The notes under the pieces are model-generated. The model saw only the letters and a list, made by a program, of their open reading frames with translations, was not told where the DNA came from and ran no database searches. This document shows, one piece after another, positions 20,674 to 32,148 of a DNA stretch of 64,000 bases. Source of the stretch: Cunninghamia lanceolata (lineage: Eukaryota > Streptophyta > Pinopsida > Cupressales > Cupressaceae); contig BSBN01000445.1 of assembly GCA_027924645.1 (NCBI GenBank), positions 6,803,001 through 6,867,000 of the forward strand. Reading direction: 5' to 3'. The position numbers and the translations under genes were made by a program. Each line of letters starts with the position of its first letter. The first letter of the stretch is position 1.

Positions 20674-23600
20674 TTACCCTTTCTTCAAATATTTCTTGAA
20701 ATTGTCAATCACACCCTCCACAAAGGCGCGGTCCCCTTCTGGACTTTTTGCTAAAATGAACTCTTGCATCACCACCTTTTCTTTCAACTCTTTTTCTTCA
20801 TTCTCTAAGTTTTCTCTTCTTTTCTTGTACTTCTTCATTTTGGCCTTCTCTTCCATCAATGCATCCATCATCTTCTTGCTGAGGATTGCATCAGGGTTTT
20901 CTATACAGGGTGTGAATATGGCCCTGAACTCTGTCAATGCTCTCTTTAGGTCATAGGTTGGCATCTCTGCACATTCATGCTGTAGGAGTCTTTCTATGAT
21001 TTTCTTATGCATCTTGATCACCCCCTCTGCTTTTTTCTCTAGCTCTTGCATGACTACTATATTTCTTTTGAGGTTATCCTCCTCAAATCTGAGCTCCAAA
21101 ATCATCTGCGACACTTGATTTGCCAATGTGACATTGAGTGCTCCCTCATTTATCAATTCTTCAGCTCTTGTGTCAATTTCAGTCAATTATTCAATTTTAG
21201 ATCTGCACTCTTTTACTCTTGCCTGACAATTATTTATTAATTCCATACATTTGTTCTTTTCTTCTGTGGCCACTTTCTAGCTCTTCACAGCTTGCCTTAT
21301 CGTTTGTTCACCTCCTTGCAAAAAATCATCAAACCATTCATAAAAAATGTTGGCCTTGAACCTTTTATTTTTTGTCCTGTACTTCCTCTTTAGATACTAT
21401 TGCTATGTTAGTAGGTACATTAGGCATTGTGGCACTGGGGTCAAATATCCCCTTAATGAATTGTTAGAGTTGGACAATGTGTCCTTTCAATACCTCCTAT
21501 TTATTTTTGTCTTTCCTCAGCATTTCTACTATCACCTGGTTCATATCTTTCCACTCAGTGATGTGATGTTCCCTTGTGGAATGCCCGAGGTCTAGATTAA
21601 GTATCTTGTATTCCTCTAGGGTAATCTCACCTTTTTCTTTCTCCTTTTGTGGTATAGCTAGGTTCAAAGTTTTGGATCCATCTGGACCTCTCTGTGTTAC
21701 AGATACTGTCCTAGCTTTTCTTTTTTCTTTCCTTGGAGTTATTTTCTCCAACAATAAGCTTTTGATGTCAATAGGAGCTAGATGTATTTCTTTCTTTTCC
21801 TTCCTTATCTCTCCATCCAGCCAGGTAGGCACCTCTTTTATGCCTTCTGCAACTTTCTCTGCATCAATTACCTCTTCATGAGGTTTATCTATTCCAATTT
21901 CCTCCTGTTGCTGCTGTTCATGTTGTTGCTCTTGCTGTTGTTCTTGTTGTTGAAGTGGTTCCTCTTGTTGTTCTTCTAGTTGTTCCTACTGAAGTGGGAG
22001 CTCCTGATCTATGGGATTATTTGATTGCTCCTTTGATCCAACCTCATTTTCCTCCTCTTCCTCAATATTTCCCCTTTCTTGATCCTCCTCTTCAGGTGTT
22101 TTTTCTGTTGATGACTTCTCTTTCTGATCATCTCCCACATGTATCTGTTCACTATCTGGCCTATTCAAATCTTCTTCTTGTTTATCATCTATTTTATCTT
22201 CTGCCTCTGTATTTCCTGTCTGTGGTTGTTCTAGATATACTGGTGAACTGGCCTTTACCTTATCCTTTTTAACTTCCTCTTCTTGGGTTTGAAGGCTTTC
22301 TGTATTTTCCTCTTCTTCGCCCTGCTCCCCATACACATTCAACATATCTAAGGCATCCACACCTAGGGTGTCCTCTTTTGTTTTCTCATCAGATGCCACT
22401 TTTTCTTTCTCAGTTTCTTCAATCTTATGTGCTTCGTCCTGCACATCCTTGATGATCTCTAGTGGAACTAAGGTACCAAATGGATCTAATGATCCTACCT
22501 CTTCCTATACTTGTTCTTCTTCAGGAAATCACTTGACTCTTCCTCTTCACTTTGGGAATCACTGAAGGTCTCCCCTATGTCAATTTCTTTCGCTCTGAAC
22601 ATCACTCCTTCCTCACTGTCACTGCTTATAATAGTCACAGTGTGCACAGTCTGCTTGTCCTTTTGTGCTCTTGATTCCTGGTGTTTCTCCTCGACCAACT
22701 CTGTTTTCACCTTTATGAATGTTTGTCCTGGATCCATTGGAGCAGAAGTACTAGATATACTTCTCATTTTCTCCCCTACTTCTTGGGCTCCAATTGTATC
22801 CTTTGGTTTCGAAGACTTGCCCTTAGAAAAACTTATTGGGATTGCCCTCATTGGATGTTGTCCTGCTGCCTCTTTCGTAGCCTATGCTTCCTCTGCACTA
22901 AGCTCATGGCTCATGGACTTTGGATGCACAAATGTTTCTGATGCAACCACTACTGATATTCCCAGTGCATAGGGATCCATTAGTGTAGCATTTTTATTCT
23001 TTTCTACTATCCTTGCTTCAACAACTTTTCTTTTCTTCAAATAGAAGCACTGTAAGTCCTTAGTGGGCTCTATCTTTCTTTTCTTGCCCTTTTGTGGGTA
23101 TGTAACTGTTATACCCTCAGCTTTAAGTTCTTCAATTTTATCCTTCAGCCATGTTTTTGAAAACAAAATTATTGGTTCAGACAATACATCCAAAGATGTA
23201 TTCCATGGCTTTGACCAATCAGGCTATGTAATGGGAGCCCGTCTTGCCTGTGCATAACTATGGTGTAACAACCGATCATCATCTTGTACTTTAGGAGGCA
23301 CATATATGTTGCCAATAGAGTTCATCTACTCTATGGTCAACCTTTTGTGGGCTCTTTTCCTCACCTCTTTGTCATTTTTGCAATCTGCCCAGAAATCCTC
23401 AATGTGTATTTGATGTTTGTATTTTTTATTTACAAAATTTTGGATTCTGTGGAAGGGGTCAAATTTCCTTGTTAAATCAAATTCCTTGAAACCATAATAT
23501 CTCATCTCCTGCTCTGAATAACTAGCAACTTCTTCACTATAACAGGAGTTCCTCCTGATAGGCCATGGTAACTTTACATTTCCCCTATTATTGAATTTTT

Positions 23601-24764
23601 TCTTGTACATCCTGAAAATGTTCAAATTTTGCCTAGAAAACTCTAGCACTATTAGCTTATTAGAAGGATACCTAGGAAGCATAAATGGCTTCCCCTCAAA
23701 ACCCTTAGTTCTTATGTAAGTGAACTGTTCAAATTGTATGAACCAAGAACTATGCAATCCAATTGCACTTTTTGCATCCTTAGACAGTCTTTTGCCTTTT
23801 TCCTCCCTCAGTTCTCTTACCATGTAGGTATAAAAAACATCACTAACTAGAGCAAAGTTCTTCATTGTGTTTCCCTCTTGCAAGACAGGGTAATGCTCAT
23901 TTACTAACTTTTGATCTGGACCATTTCCTAGGGTACCTACCCTTTCTATTCCATGAATATAAGGTCTAACCACTGTAGCACATGCATATAACACATAAGA
24001 AGATAGATAGAAGGGCAGGCTTTTCTGTTGCCTCCTCATGGCCTGCCTCCAAATAGCAGTACTAATGGCCTTGGCCTAGTGGATTTGCCCTTGGTCTTTT
24101 TCTCCTACTTTATAAATTCAATGACTGTGAACATCCATGGTTCACACCTAGTTCCATCCCTTAGTCTAACTAGCCTGCTCAGCATGGTGACCATCAAATA
24201 AATCTCCTCCTTGAAGCATATCCTCATTAAATTCTTGGGTATCCTGGCCATAGCCTTTGGTTTGTTCTCTGCATTATACTACCCATGGAATATATTCCCT
24301 TTACATTCCTTCTCATTTGTGTAGAAGCCCTTGTTGTATTTATCAATATCAATGTCTGTCATCTTATCAGTGATCTCCAACCCAAAAGTGTTAGCAATTC
24401 CTTCTGGAGTCAAATCAGCAATTACTTTATCATATAACATAACCATCTTGGTACTCGGGTTATACATAATTACACATCCTAAGCACAAATCCCTGGCTTC
24501 TACCGCCAATGGGAAACCCGCAGCTCGGTATAACCCACTCTCCCAGATACATTTCATATATGGAGTCGCATCCGTAGCGGTGATCTTCTTCAGGACATCT
24601 TCAGCATTGTAGGTCCCTATGTTTGTGTCCGTGCCTACTCCAGCTTCACTAATTAGGGACGGATAACCTCTATACAGAGGCAATTCCTCTTTCTCTGGTT
24701 CTTTCCGGGGCTTTCTCTCTTTCTTTTCCTCGCCCCCTGCGTCCTTCTTTTGTTTTGGGGCCAT
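20674..24764 (-). pseudogene. LTR-encoded ORF, copy in the 3' LTR of T
   Basis: Same-sense partner of 36161-40308. The start is placed at MAPKQKKDAGGEEKKE (24764), where reading-frame similarity is strong in both LTRs. Order of segments: a basic N-terminus; a globular region (VIADLTPEGIANTFGLEITD, NLMRICFKEEIYLMVTMLSR, then YLSSYVLYACATVVRPYIHG and FALVSDVFYTYMVREL near 23990-23830); an acidic Ser/Glu-rich stretch; a Gln-rich tract (21904-21958); and a C-terminal coiled coil (ELINEGALNVTLANQVSQMI on, 21186-20674). Stops private to this copy include those near 24277, 23323 and 22880. A one-base deletion lies near 24105 and a deletion near 22525. No known enzyme motif was recognised. The globular part faintly resembles plant-mobile-domain-like proteins. 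Confidence 0.75.
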
Positions 24765-25329
24765 CCTATGGAAACGTATAGTTCTCAATCTTCGCTTCAT
24801 ATTCATGTTTAGGGTTTTTACTGTGTATCTGAATTTCTACCATTTTACCCTAACCTCGTCTATCTTTTATGTTTTCTCTACCCTTTAACTCCTAAGCTCT
24901 ACTTAGCTAATTCACAGTTAAAACAATAACTTTTGACAAATGCATGTATTTTAAACCCAAAATTATTGAAATTAACTTCACTTTTTACCATCCAAAATGG
25001 AAACGGCGTTTTGGATAAATACCTATTTTTCGTGACTGTTTACTGTTGCTGTTGACTTACTTTACCGTTTTCACCTTTTTTAGCTACTGTAGCTTTGTCG
25101 CTCTAGTAAATTCTACTCAATTACTACAACGGTCTTCTTTTCTGCAATTTTTAGTCTTAACAGTATATTTCAAAAGCAATATAACATTGAAATTGCTCTA
25201 ACCCTCATTAAATTCCATTTGATTGAGTATTGAACTCGCATTAATTACAGTAATTAATGCTCTACGGTTCCATCTTTTAATTCAATGTTTATGTTTTTGA
25301 ACCCTTTATTACCATTAGTCAAATTCTTC
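24765..25329 (-). other. non-coding stretch between array and LTR ORF in the T 3' LTR
   Basis: AT-rich sequence with no sustained frame. In element sense it would contain the leader of the LTR ORF. I could not assign a TATA box or start site with confidence. Confidence 0.5.
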
Positions 25330-26870
25330 ATACATTCTTTTCTATGTATATTTCATTGTATGTTCTCTTTGTATCTCTTCGTTGTATCTTTAAAAACATA
25401 CAAACATTTTGTGCAAAGAACCAACGCTTTTGCCTTTTCCGCTTTCCGTACCTCTTTGCATCTTTTGGTTTGTATATCTCGCTTGTATATTCCATTGTAT
25501 AAGCGCACATACAAACACCCTATACATTTATTTTCTTACCTTTTCCCTTCTGGGATGTGTATGATCCTTTGTATATCGGCATTGTATATTTAAATGTACA
25601 AACACCAAATATACAAAGACTTTCTGTTATTTAATTCTTTTTGACATCTGGGGCATGTATATTAGTTTGTATATCGGATATACATTGTAAACATACAAAA
25701 CTAATATACAATTGGTGGGGTCCACTTTACCTTTCAAACTTATGCATCCCCGCGATGCATATAACTTTCACATCACTTTCGGACCCCAACCCTCTCATAA
25801 CTCTAACTCAATTTACCTCTCAAGTCCGTGATGTATATAACTCAATGTATCTCTTCATATACAATTCAGACGCAATGCATTGTATTCGTCTTATTTCAAT
25901 TTCCTTGAGTTCCGGCTTGTATGTAAAGATCAATGTATCTTTTGGAACATATACAAGCACGGAAGTATACAACGACTTAACTGCAATTGATAACTCTTTG
26001 GTTCCGCAATGTATACAAAAGAATGTATATTTTACCTTGTATATCCCAAAACATACAAAAGGCAAAAAACATACAATAGTTTAACTTTATTCCATAATTG
26101 CTTCGATTCTGGCTTGTATAAAGTGCTTGTATATTTTGTTGTATATTTCATTTCATCCAAATATACAAACCCTGATATACAAGCGATGGACTTAACTATT
26201 TATTCACTTGAACTTTGAACCTTTCTTAATTCCACCTTGTATAAAACACAATGTATACCTGATATTCATTAAGTCCCGATACATTGTATTTACCAAAATT
26301 TGCCTTACCCTCAAACCTAGGTTGTATAAAGCGGAACACACGCCTCCCAATACCTTACATACAAAACCCAACGTATACAATCATTATGCATTATTTGATA
26401 ACATCTCAATTCCGCGATGTATCTAACTCATTGTATCTCTTGATTATATATTTTGCATCTGCCAAATATACAAGTGCCAAACATACATCGATTTTACCAA
26501 CTTTAATACCTCCTCAATTCTGCGCTATGTATAATCCCTTGTATATTTACTTGTATGTCTTCCCATTTTCCAAATATACAAACCGAAATATACATAGTGG
26601 ATTTCAACGTGTATACACTCCAACCTAACTCCTTTCGGGTCCACCCTGTATGTATGTATAAAACATTTCTTAAATGCACACAAGGACAAAAAGCAACACA
26701 ATAAGAAAACCCGACGACTTCCCCTTTTGCGACCAACACAAAAGCAGGATATACAAACGCATTTGTATATAAAATGACCTTGCATATACAAAGAACTTTG
26801 TATATACAAGGTACAAACCCTCTAATTGTACATTTACCAAAAAAACAACAATAACTTGCAAAATACAATG
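25330..26870. repeat. degenerate TTGTATA/TATACAA array in the T 3' LTR
   Basis: Roughly a dozen units of about 90-120 bp each carry two or three copies of TTGTATA followed by one or two of TATACAA or CATACAA. Unit starts lie near 25472, 25571, 25665, 25916, 26114, 26238, 26323, 26418 and 26528. Each unit could fold back on itself. The same array is at 40867-42360 in the other LTR. In element sense it lies in the U3-side third, upstream of the LTR ORF. Confidence 0.85.
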
Positions 26871-27105
26871 AATTTTAGAATAATTCAAAAAGCAACCCCT
26901 GTTTATTTTCAACAAGGAATTCACATGTATTTTGACCTGGTACTTAAATGCAAATTTTTCTTATTTTTAACAAGGTTTGTATTTTCAGCTCCTCTTCCCT
27001 TTCACCACCAAGCAAACCACACCAACAAGCAAAGCAAACCAGCTTCAGCAGGGGGTCCTCATTTTGGTAAGGAGTAAAATGGGGCGTGTTGTGAGCATCA
27101 CAACA

Positions 27106-28051
27106 AATAGCAACAAAATAAAAAAATTAAATTAAAACCATTAAAGAAAACTAAAATGAAATAAATTCATAATTTTTTACTATCTTTCTTTGCAAATCAT
27201 TATTTAACTTACGACTCAGTGTATTCAATAAGGTGCATGAATTTTCCTTTTCAGTTTAAGTGGGTGCACGTGATTAATTATCCTTATCTTGAAAATTAGT
27301 TGAATAGACCAGTGACTAACATTAGACTACCTAGTTGATGTCATTCCCTCATAGCCAACCGGATAGGGCCTTGCTGCCAGTAGGCATCCATAGCCCCGGC
27401 AAGGTTATCATTACAATTTTCCTAAGTAGAGCCCCACTACCAGCGAGCGTCTATAGCCCCGGTAGAGTTACTTAGATGGCTTAACCTGGATTTCAATAAA
27501 ATCTAGTTTATTTATTTATTTATTTTATATTTTAATAAAGATTGAGATTTCATAAGATATAACAGTTGTAACTTTATGGTGCAAGGAATGATCACTTGCT
27601 GAAATTAAGCTGAGAATTGTACTGGTAGCAAGGGTGACCTCTGATTTTTCACCTAATACCTACACTAGTAGGTTCAACAAACCCAAGGATTTTAGGTGTG
27701 TCATTGTGAGAAACCTCTCTTGAATACTCAACCCATTCTTATTGAATACAAAATTTCACAAGTCAACTAACCTTCTACATTCATGACAGTCACAACAAGT
27801 TATGTATAAATTTCAAATGATTAACTTGAATGTTTCAAATTTTATATTGTTTTCAATGGTTGCTAATCTGCTCCTGTATACCCTAGAACAAGACAAGCAT
27901 CCCTGCCGAAGCAACAGAAAACAAACACACAACAACAACCAACAGAAAATGACAAAACAAAACAAAGCAAAACACAACCAAAAATAAAAATAAAAAAGAC
28001 AAACCTGTACAATTATCCACATTATGATACAACAGACCAACAACTTTCACC
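27106..28051 (-). other. element T 3' untranslated region
   Basis: Non-coding DNA between the end of integrase and the 3' LTR. In element sense the bases directly before the LTR are T-rich rather than purine-rich, so no normal polypurine tract is evident. It contains a duplicated hairpin-forming block at 27360-27475. Confidence 0.7.
27360..27475 (-). repeat. duplicated hairpin block in the T 3' untranslated region
   Basis: Two related units, about 27370-27412 and 27427-27475, share the core ATAGCCCCGG preceded by CCAGYRRGCRTC. The outer stems differ but pair within each unit: CCTTGC with GCAAGG in the first, CTACC with GGTAG in the second. Confidence 0.65.
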
Positions 28052-29126
28052 TTAAGCCTGGAAGTAGTGTGTTAAATGTTGGCCATTAACTGGTAATGGC
28101 ACATCTTCTCTAGTCAAGGTTTTGAGCCTAAAAGTGTTGTCTCCTATTATTTCTGACACTTGTAATGGACCTAACCATAACTTGTCAAATTTTCCATGGC
28201 TTCCTTTCTTCTCATGTGCTTTATCCCAGCACAACACTAAGTCTGAAATTGTAAATGTCTTGACTTTTGCTCATTTATCAAACCATCTTTTAACCACTGC
28301 TTGGTGTTTGGCAAATTTTTCAATAGCTTGGTCTCTTTTCTCATCTAATTGCATCATTTGAACAATTCTGGCTTCCCTATGATCATTGAAGCCTAAGTAT
28401 TCATTTGCGAACTTCCAGATTAGTATTCTTAGATTTACTAGAAGTATGGGATCAGTCCCATAAACTAAATGGTAAGGCGTATTACCCAAAGCTGCCTTAA
28501 CTTTGGTCCTATCTACCCATAGTGCATATTTTAACAAATGTGTTCCACTCTCTTGGGTTCTTTTCAATTAGCTTTTTAATTATGTCCAGCAAGATTTTAT
28601 TCGTAGATTCAGCTAACCCATTCCCCTGAGGATAATAATTTGAAGAGAACTTTAAAACAATTCCATGTTCAAATGCCCATTTAGAAAATTTTAAAGAAGA
28701 AAATGCAGGGCCATTGTCACATACCAGCGAATAAGGAATTCCAAACCTGGTGATGATGTTCTCTTCAAGAAACTTGATGACTACCTCAGTAGTGGAAAAT
28801 TTGCAACATGTGGCCTCAGTCCACCTTGTACAGTAATCAGTCACTATCAATATGAATTTGTGTCCTACAGATGATGGAGGATTTATGACTCCAATGAAAT
28901 CTAAGCCCCACTGTGCAAACGGCCTAGACTCAATAACTGGCTATAGCGGATTAGCTTGATTTCTTTCCTTATCTGCTGTAACTTGACAAATGTGATAGTT
29001 TTTGATGTGATGCTCTATATCTTTAAACATAGTAGGCCAATAGTAACCCACTCTTAGTATCTTATGTGTTGTAGCTAGATGGGAACCATGAGTAGTTCCA
29101 TATTTATCATGCAGTTCCAACAACAC
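28052..29126 (-). pseudogene. element T integrase
   Basis: In element sense: an integrase zinc-binding-like region (HGSHLATTHKILRVGYYWPT...CQVT), then the catalytic core with Asp in GLDFIGV (about 28900), Asp in VCDNGPAFSSL (about 28715) and Glu in GNGLAESTNK (about 28610), then a C-terminal domain (GPLQVSEIIGDNTFRLKTL) ending at HYFQA. The catalytic triad is present. A stop after the HHCC-like region (about 28940) and a frameshift around 28520-28560 disrupt it. It would insert element DNA into chromosomes. Confidence 0.92.
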
Positions 29127-29159
29127 CTTATCTACTTCATCTGTATTTAAACATCTTAA

Positions 29160-31040
29160 ATAAATTCCCTCGTGGTTCTACCTAAATAGAAGACCTCCTT
29201 GTACCATATACTTTTGTGCTTTGATCTTCAAAGCTCTCCTCTATGAGGATTTCATCTTGTTTGGGTATTTCCTCAATATTAGAAAAGTGTTGAGATCATC
29301 GTACCACCTTGATGCATCACTTGTATTTAGCACATACTGTTGCCTTACCAGATTTGGGTCTGTATTGGCTTTGGTTTGTACTAAAGCTTGTCCTCTGACT
29401 AACTTCATCGATATGATCTCCATGTCAAACTCTTACAAAGTGGTGATCCACTTAGCTCTTTTCTCTCCAGGCTCATTTTGCATCAGCAGCATCTTTATTG
29501 CTGCATCAGGTACCACAGCTTTAACCTGACTGCGTAGAATGTAGTGCCTAAACTATTTTACTGCCCTCACTAGTGCAAATGCTTGTCTTTCTATATCCAG
29601 GTACTTCAGTTGTGCATCCTTCAGAGGTGCACTCATAAAAATGATAGGCTTTTCTTCATTATCTTTTCCTTTCTGGGTCAGTGCAGCTACAATCGAATGT
29701 GAGGATGCAAATGAATAAATGTAGAATGGCTTGGTATAGTCTGGACTTGCCAACACAGGAGCATCAGAAATGGCCCCCTTGATATCTTCAAATGCGGCCT
29801 TGGCTACTGGTGTCCATTCTATCATTGTATCTTTTTTCAAGATGGCGTTCAGCAGTTGCACGATCTCTGCAAATCCTGTAATGAACTTCCTGATGAAGTT
29901 AATTTTACCAAAAAATGATTTTAATTCTTTTCTAGTGTTTGGTAACTGTAATTTCTTTATCCCTTCTACTCTATCAGGATCAATGGATATACCATTCTCA
30001 GAAATGACATGCCCTAGTAATTTACCCTTTATTACGCCAAATACACATTTTTTAGGGTTGAGAGAAATTCCATACCTCTCACATCTCTTGAGTATTCTTC
30101 TAAAATCCTTAGCATGAGTAGATGCATTCTTAGAATACATAGTTAGATCATCCATGTAAATCAAAATACACTTACCTGTCAATCCACGGAACGCAATGTC
30201 CATGGCCCGCTGAAATGTGGCACCTGCATTGATTAGACCAAATGGCATTCTTCTGTATGCAAAATTACCCCATTTACTAGTAAAAGTGGTCTTTAGCCTA
30301 TCTTCCTCATCGATTAGGACCTAGTTATAACCTGAAAAACCATCTAAGAAGGACATCATCTTGGCTCCATTTACCGCTTGTAATACTTCATCCATGGGAG
30401 GCAGAGGATAATTGTCTTTCTCAGATGCCTTATTTAGATTCCTAAAATCTACGCATAACTGAATGTCCCTATTTTTCTTCCTAACAAGCACTAAGTTAGC
30501 TACCCAAGTTGAATGTCTAACAGGAAAAATTATTCTGGCAGATAGTAGTCTTTTTACTTCCTCAAATATCAATGGCTCTAAAATTGCATTTACAGGCCTT
30601 TGCTTTTGCCTAAATGGTTTGACATCTAGTTTTAATGGTATCACATGTGTTATAATAGACGTGTCATATGTCTTTAAATCTTCATATGTCCATGCTATAA
30701 CGTGTTTGTATTCCTTCAGTACATCTATGACTTCTTTTCTAATCTTCTCAGGACAAACCTTTCTGATCTACACATTCTAAGGGTTTTGTTCTGTTCCTAA
30801 GTTATATGGCTCACACTTACCTCCCTCAGTCTTGGGTAAGTCCTTCTGTCTCACTACTTCGTCAAAGTCAAAGATTTGTTCTAACTCTATTACCCCCTTA
30901 GGCAAGAAATTACTCTTTAAGTTGATGATGTCTTCCTCATCCCAAGACACATCAGGCCTCTCTTGTTCATCAATAATTTGGGCTTCAAATACTTCGTTGC
31001 AAGTTAGAAAATCTACAATTTGCTGGTCCCCCTCAAATAC
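29160..31040 (-). pseudogene. element T reverse transcriptase with degenerate RNase H
   Basis: Reading from 31040: an acidic linker, the substrate-entry segment (VIPLKLDVKPFRQKQRPVN), LCVDFRNLNKASEKDNYPLP, MSFLDGFSGYN, MPFGLINAGATFQRAMD, the catalytic ILIYMDDLTMYS near 30150, then LLGHVISENGISIDPDRVEG and the connection region. The adjoining RNase H starts FYIYSFASSHSIVAALTQ. Most gypsy enzymes have Asp in the first active-site motif (TDAS), and here that residue is Phe. In-frame stops occur near 30319, 29550 and 29440. No frameshift is visible between 31040 and 29160. Confidence 0.93.
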
Positions 31041-32148
31041 CTAAAAATGAGTTACATTGTTTGGCACATTGGGCACATTTACTAGTTCTATAGCAAATCT
31101 TATTAAACCTAACAGCATTAAAGGCTCTAAAGTGCTAGCAGCAACAACTAGCGCATCAGGCCTATGGTTCTGTTCTCTGGGGATATGCTCTATGTTGAAA
31201 GCATCAAATGACTCTATTAAATCCCAGATTCTATGTCTATAGCAAACCATTTTCTTATAATTACAAGCGTATAGCTTCCTGACCTGTCTGACTACTAACT
31301 TAGAGTCTGAAAATACTCCGATCATTCCTACCCCTTTCTTTATAGCTAAGACTAGTCCATAAATTAAAGCTTCATATTCAGCAACATTGTTAGTGCAAGC
31401 AAATTGTAACCTATATCCTGCTAGATATGATTTACCATGAGGATCTATGAGCTCTACACCTGCACCTACACCCTGCTTAGACTTGGACCTATCACATTTT
31501 AATGTCCACATGCCATCTTTATTCTTTTGACCTTTTCCTTTGACATGTTTTCCTTTGTCTACCACATGTGCGGTGTTATCTTGTTTATCCATATGCAGTT
31601 CATTCTGACTTGCTTGTTCATTTACCTTCTCAGTGTACAAATCTAAATGACAAACATCTTCGCCTGAACTTTCTCCTAACTCTGGAGTTTCTACATCTAT
31701 GGGGCTCTGGAAGTACCCCTCAGGTCGACTAGAACTCACCTTTTCCATACAAAATTTCCACTCCTTTGTGCATTTTAAGTACTAATACTCAATAATGTCT
31801 CTGCACATTCCACACTTCTCTTCAGAATGTGGCTTGTCATGGACTCTACACATATCCTTGTATAACTTGCATTGGACTGACATATTTAGTTCCATGCACT
31901 TTTCTATTTCTTGCCTAATGATCTGACTAAAATTATTCAGTGTATTACCTTCTTCATCAGAAGAATTTCCATCAGATTCAATGAATATTACAGTATCCTT
32001 ACTAACCGGTTTTTTTCCAAAATTTAGCATTAATATCTCCTCAATCTGTACCCCTTTGTTAGTGACCCTATAAACACTGGGTTCAACAGAAGCATACAAT
32101 ATTTCATTCGTCCTATTGTACTCTGTGATCATATGCTTCATCCTAGGT
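31041..32148 (-). pseudogene. element T linker and second RNase H domain upstream of RT
   Basis: A Cys-containing linker (32141-31782) leads into an RNase H fold (31520-31090). Motifs in order: TLKCDRSKSKQGVGAGVEL (first Asp), NVAEYEALIYGLVLA (Glu), IGVFSDSKLVVRQV (Asp), HIPREQNHRPDALVVAAS (last Asp). All four acidic active-site positions are present. It most resembles the archaeal-type RNase H found as a second copy in Tat-lineage gypsy elements. Here it sits between protease and RT, in the same frame as RT. One stop lies at 31779. Confidence 0.85.

Larger units (their letters stand above)
19479..27105 (-). repeat. element T 3' LTR (7627 bp)
   Basis: In minus-strand sense it begins TGTTGTGATGCTCACAAC and ends CAATCATCAACA. 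It is collinear with 34941-42653. In the first 350 aligned bases from the 19479 end I count nine substitutions, six of them transitions, and one two-base indel. It carries the TTGTATA array (25330-26870), the LTR ORF (20674-24764) and a 1.2 kb non-coding end. Confidence 0.95.

Noticed and set aside
22511..22972. Plus-strand frames of 86-153 residues opposite the LTR ORF (also 37853-38518).
   Set aside because: They are antisense shadows of the Ser/Glu-rich part of the LTR ORF, whose codons leave the opposite strand open.
26503..26924. Minus-strand frames of 84-121 residues rich in Tyr, Cys and Ile in the T LTR array.
   Set aside because: They are translations of the TGTATA/TATACA repeat and recur in several frames and both strands. 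No evidence of coding.
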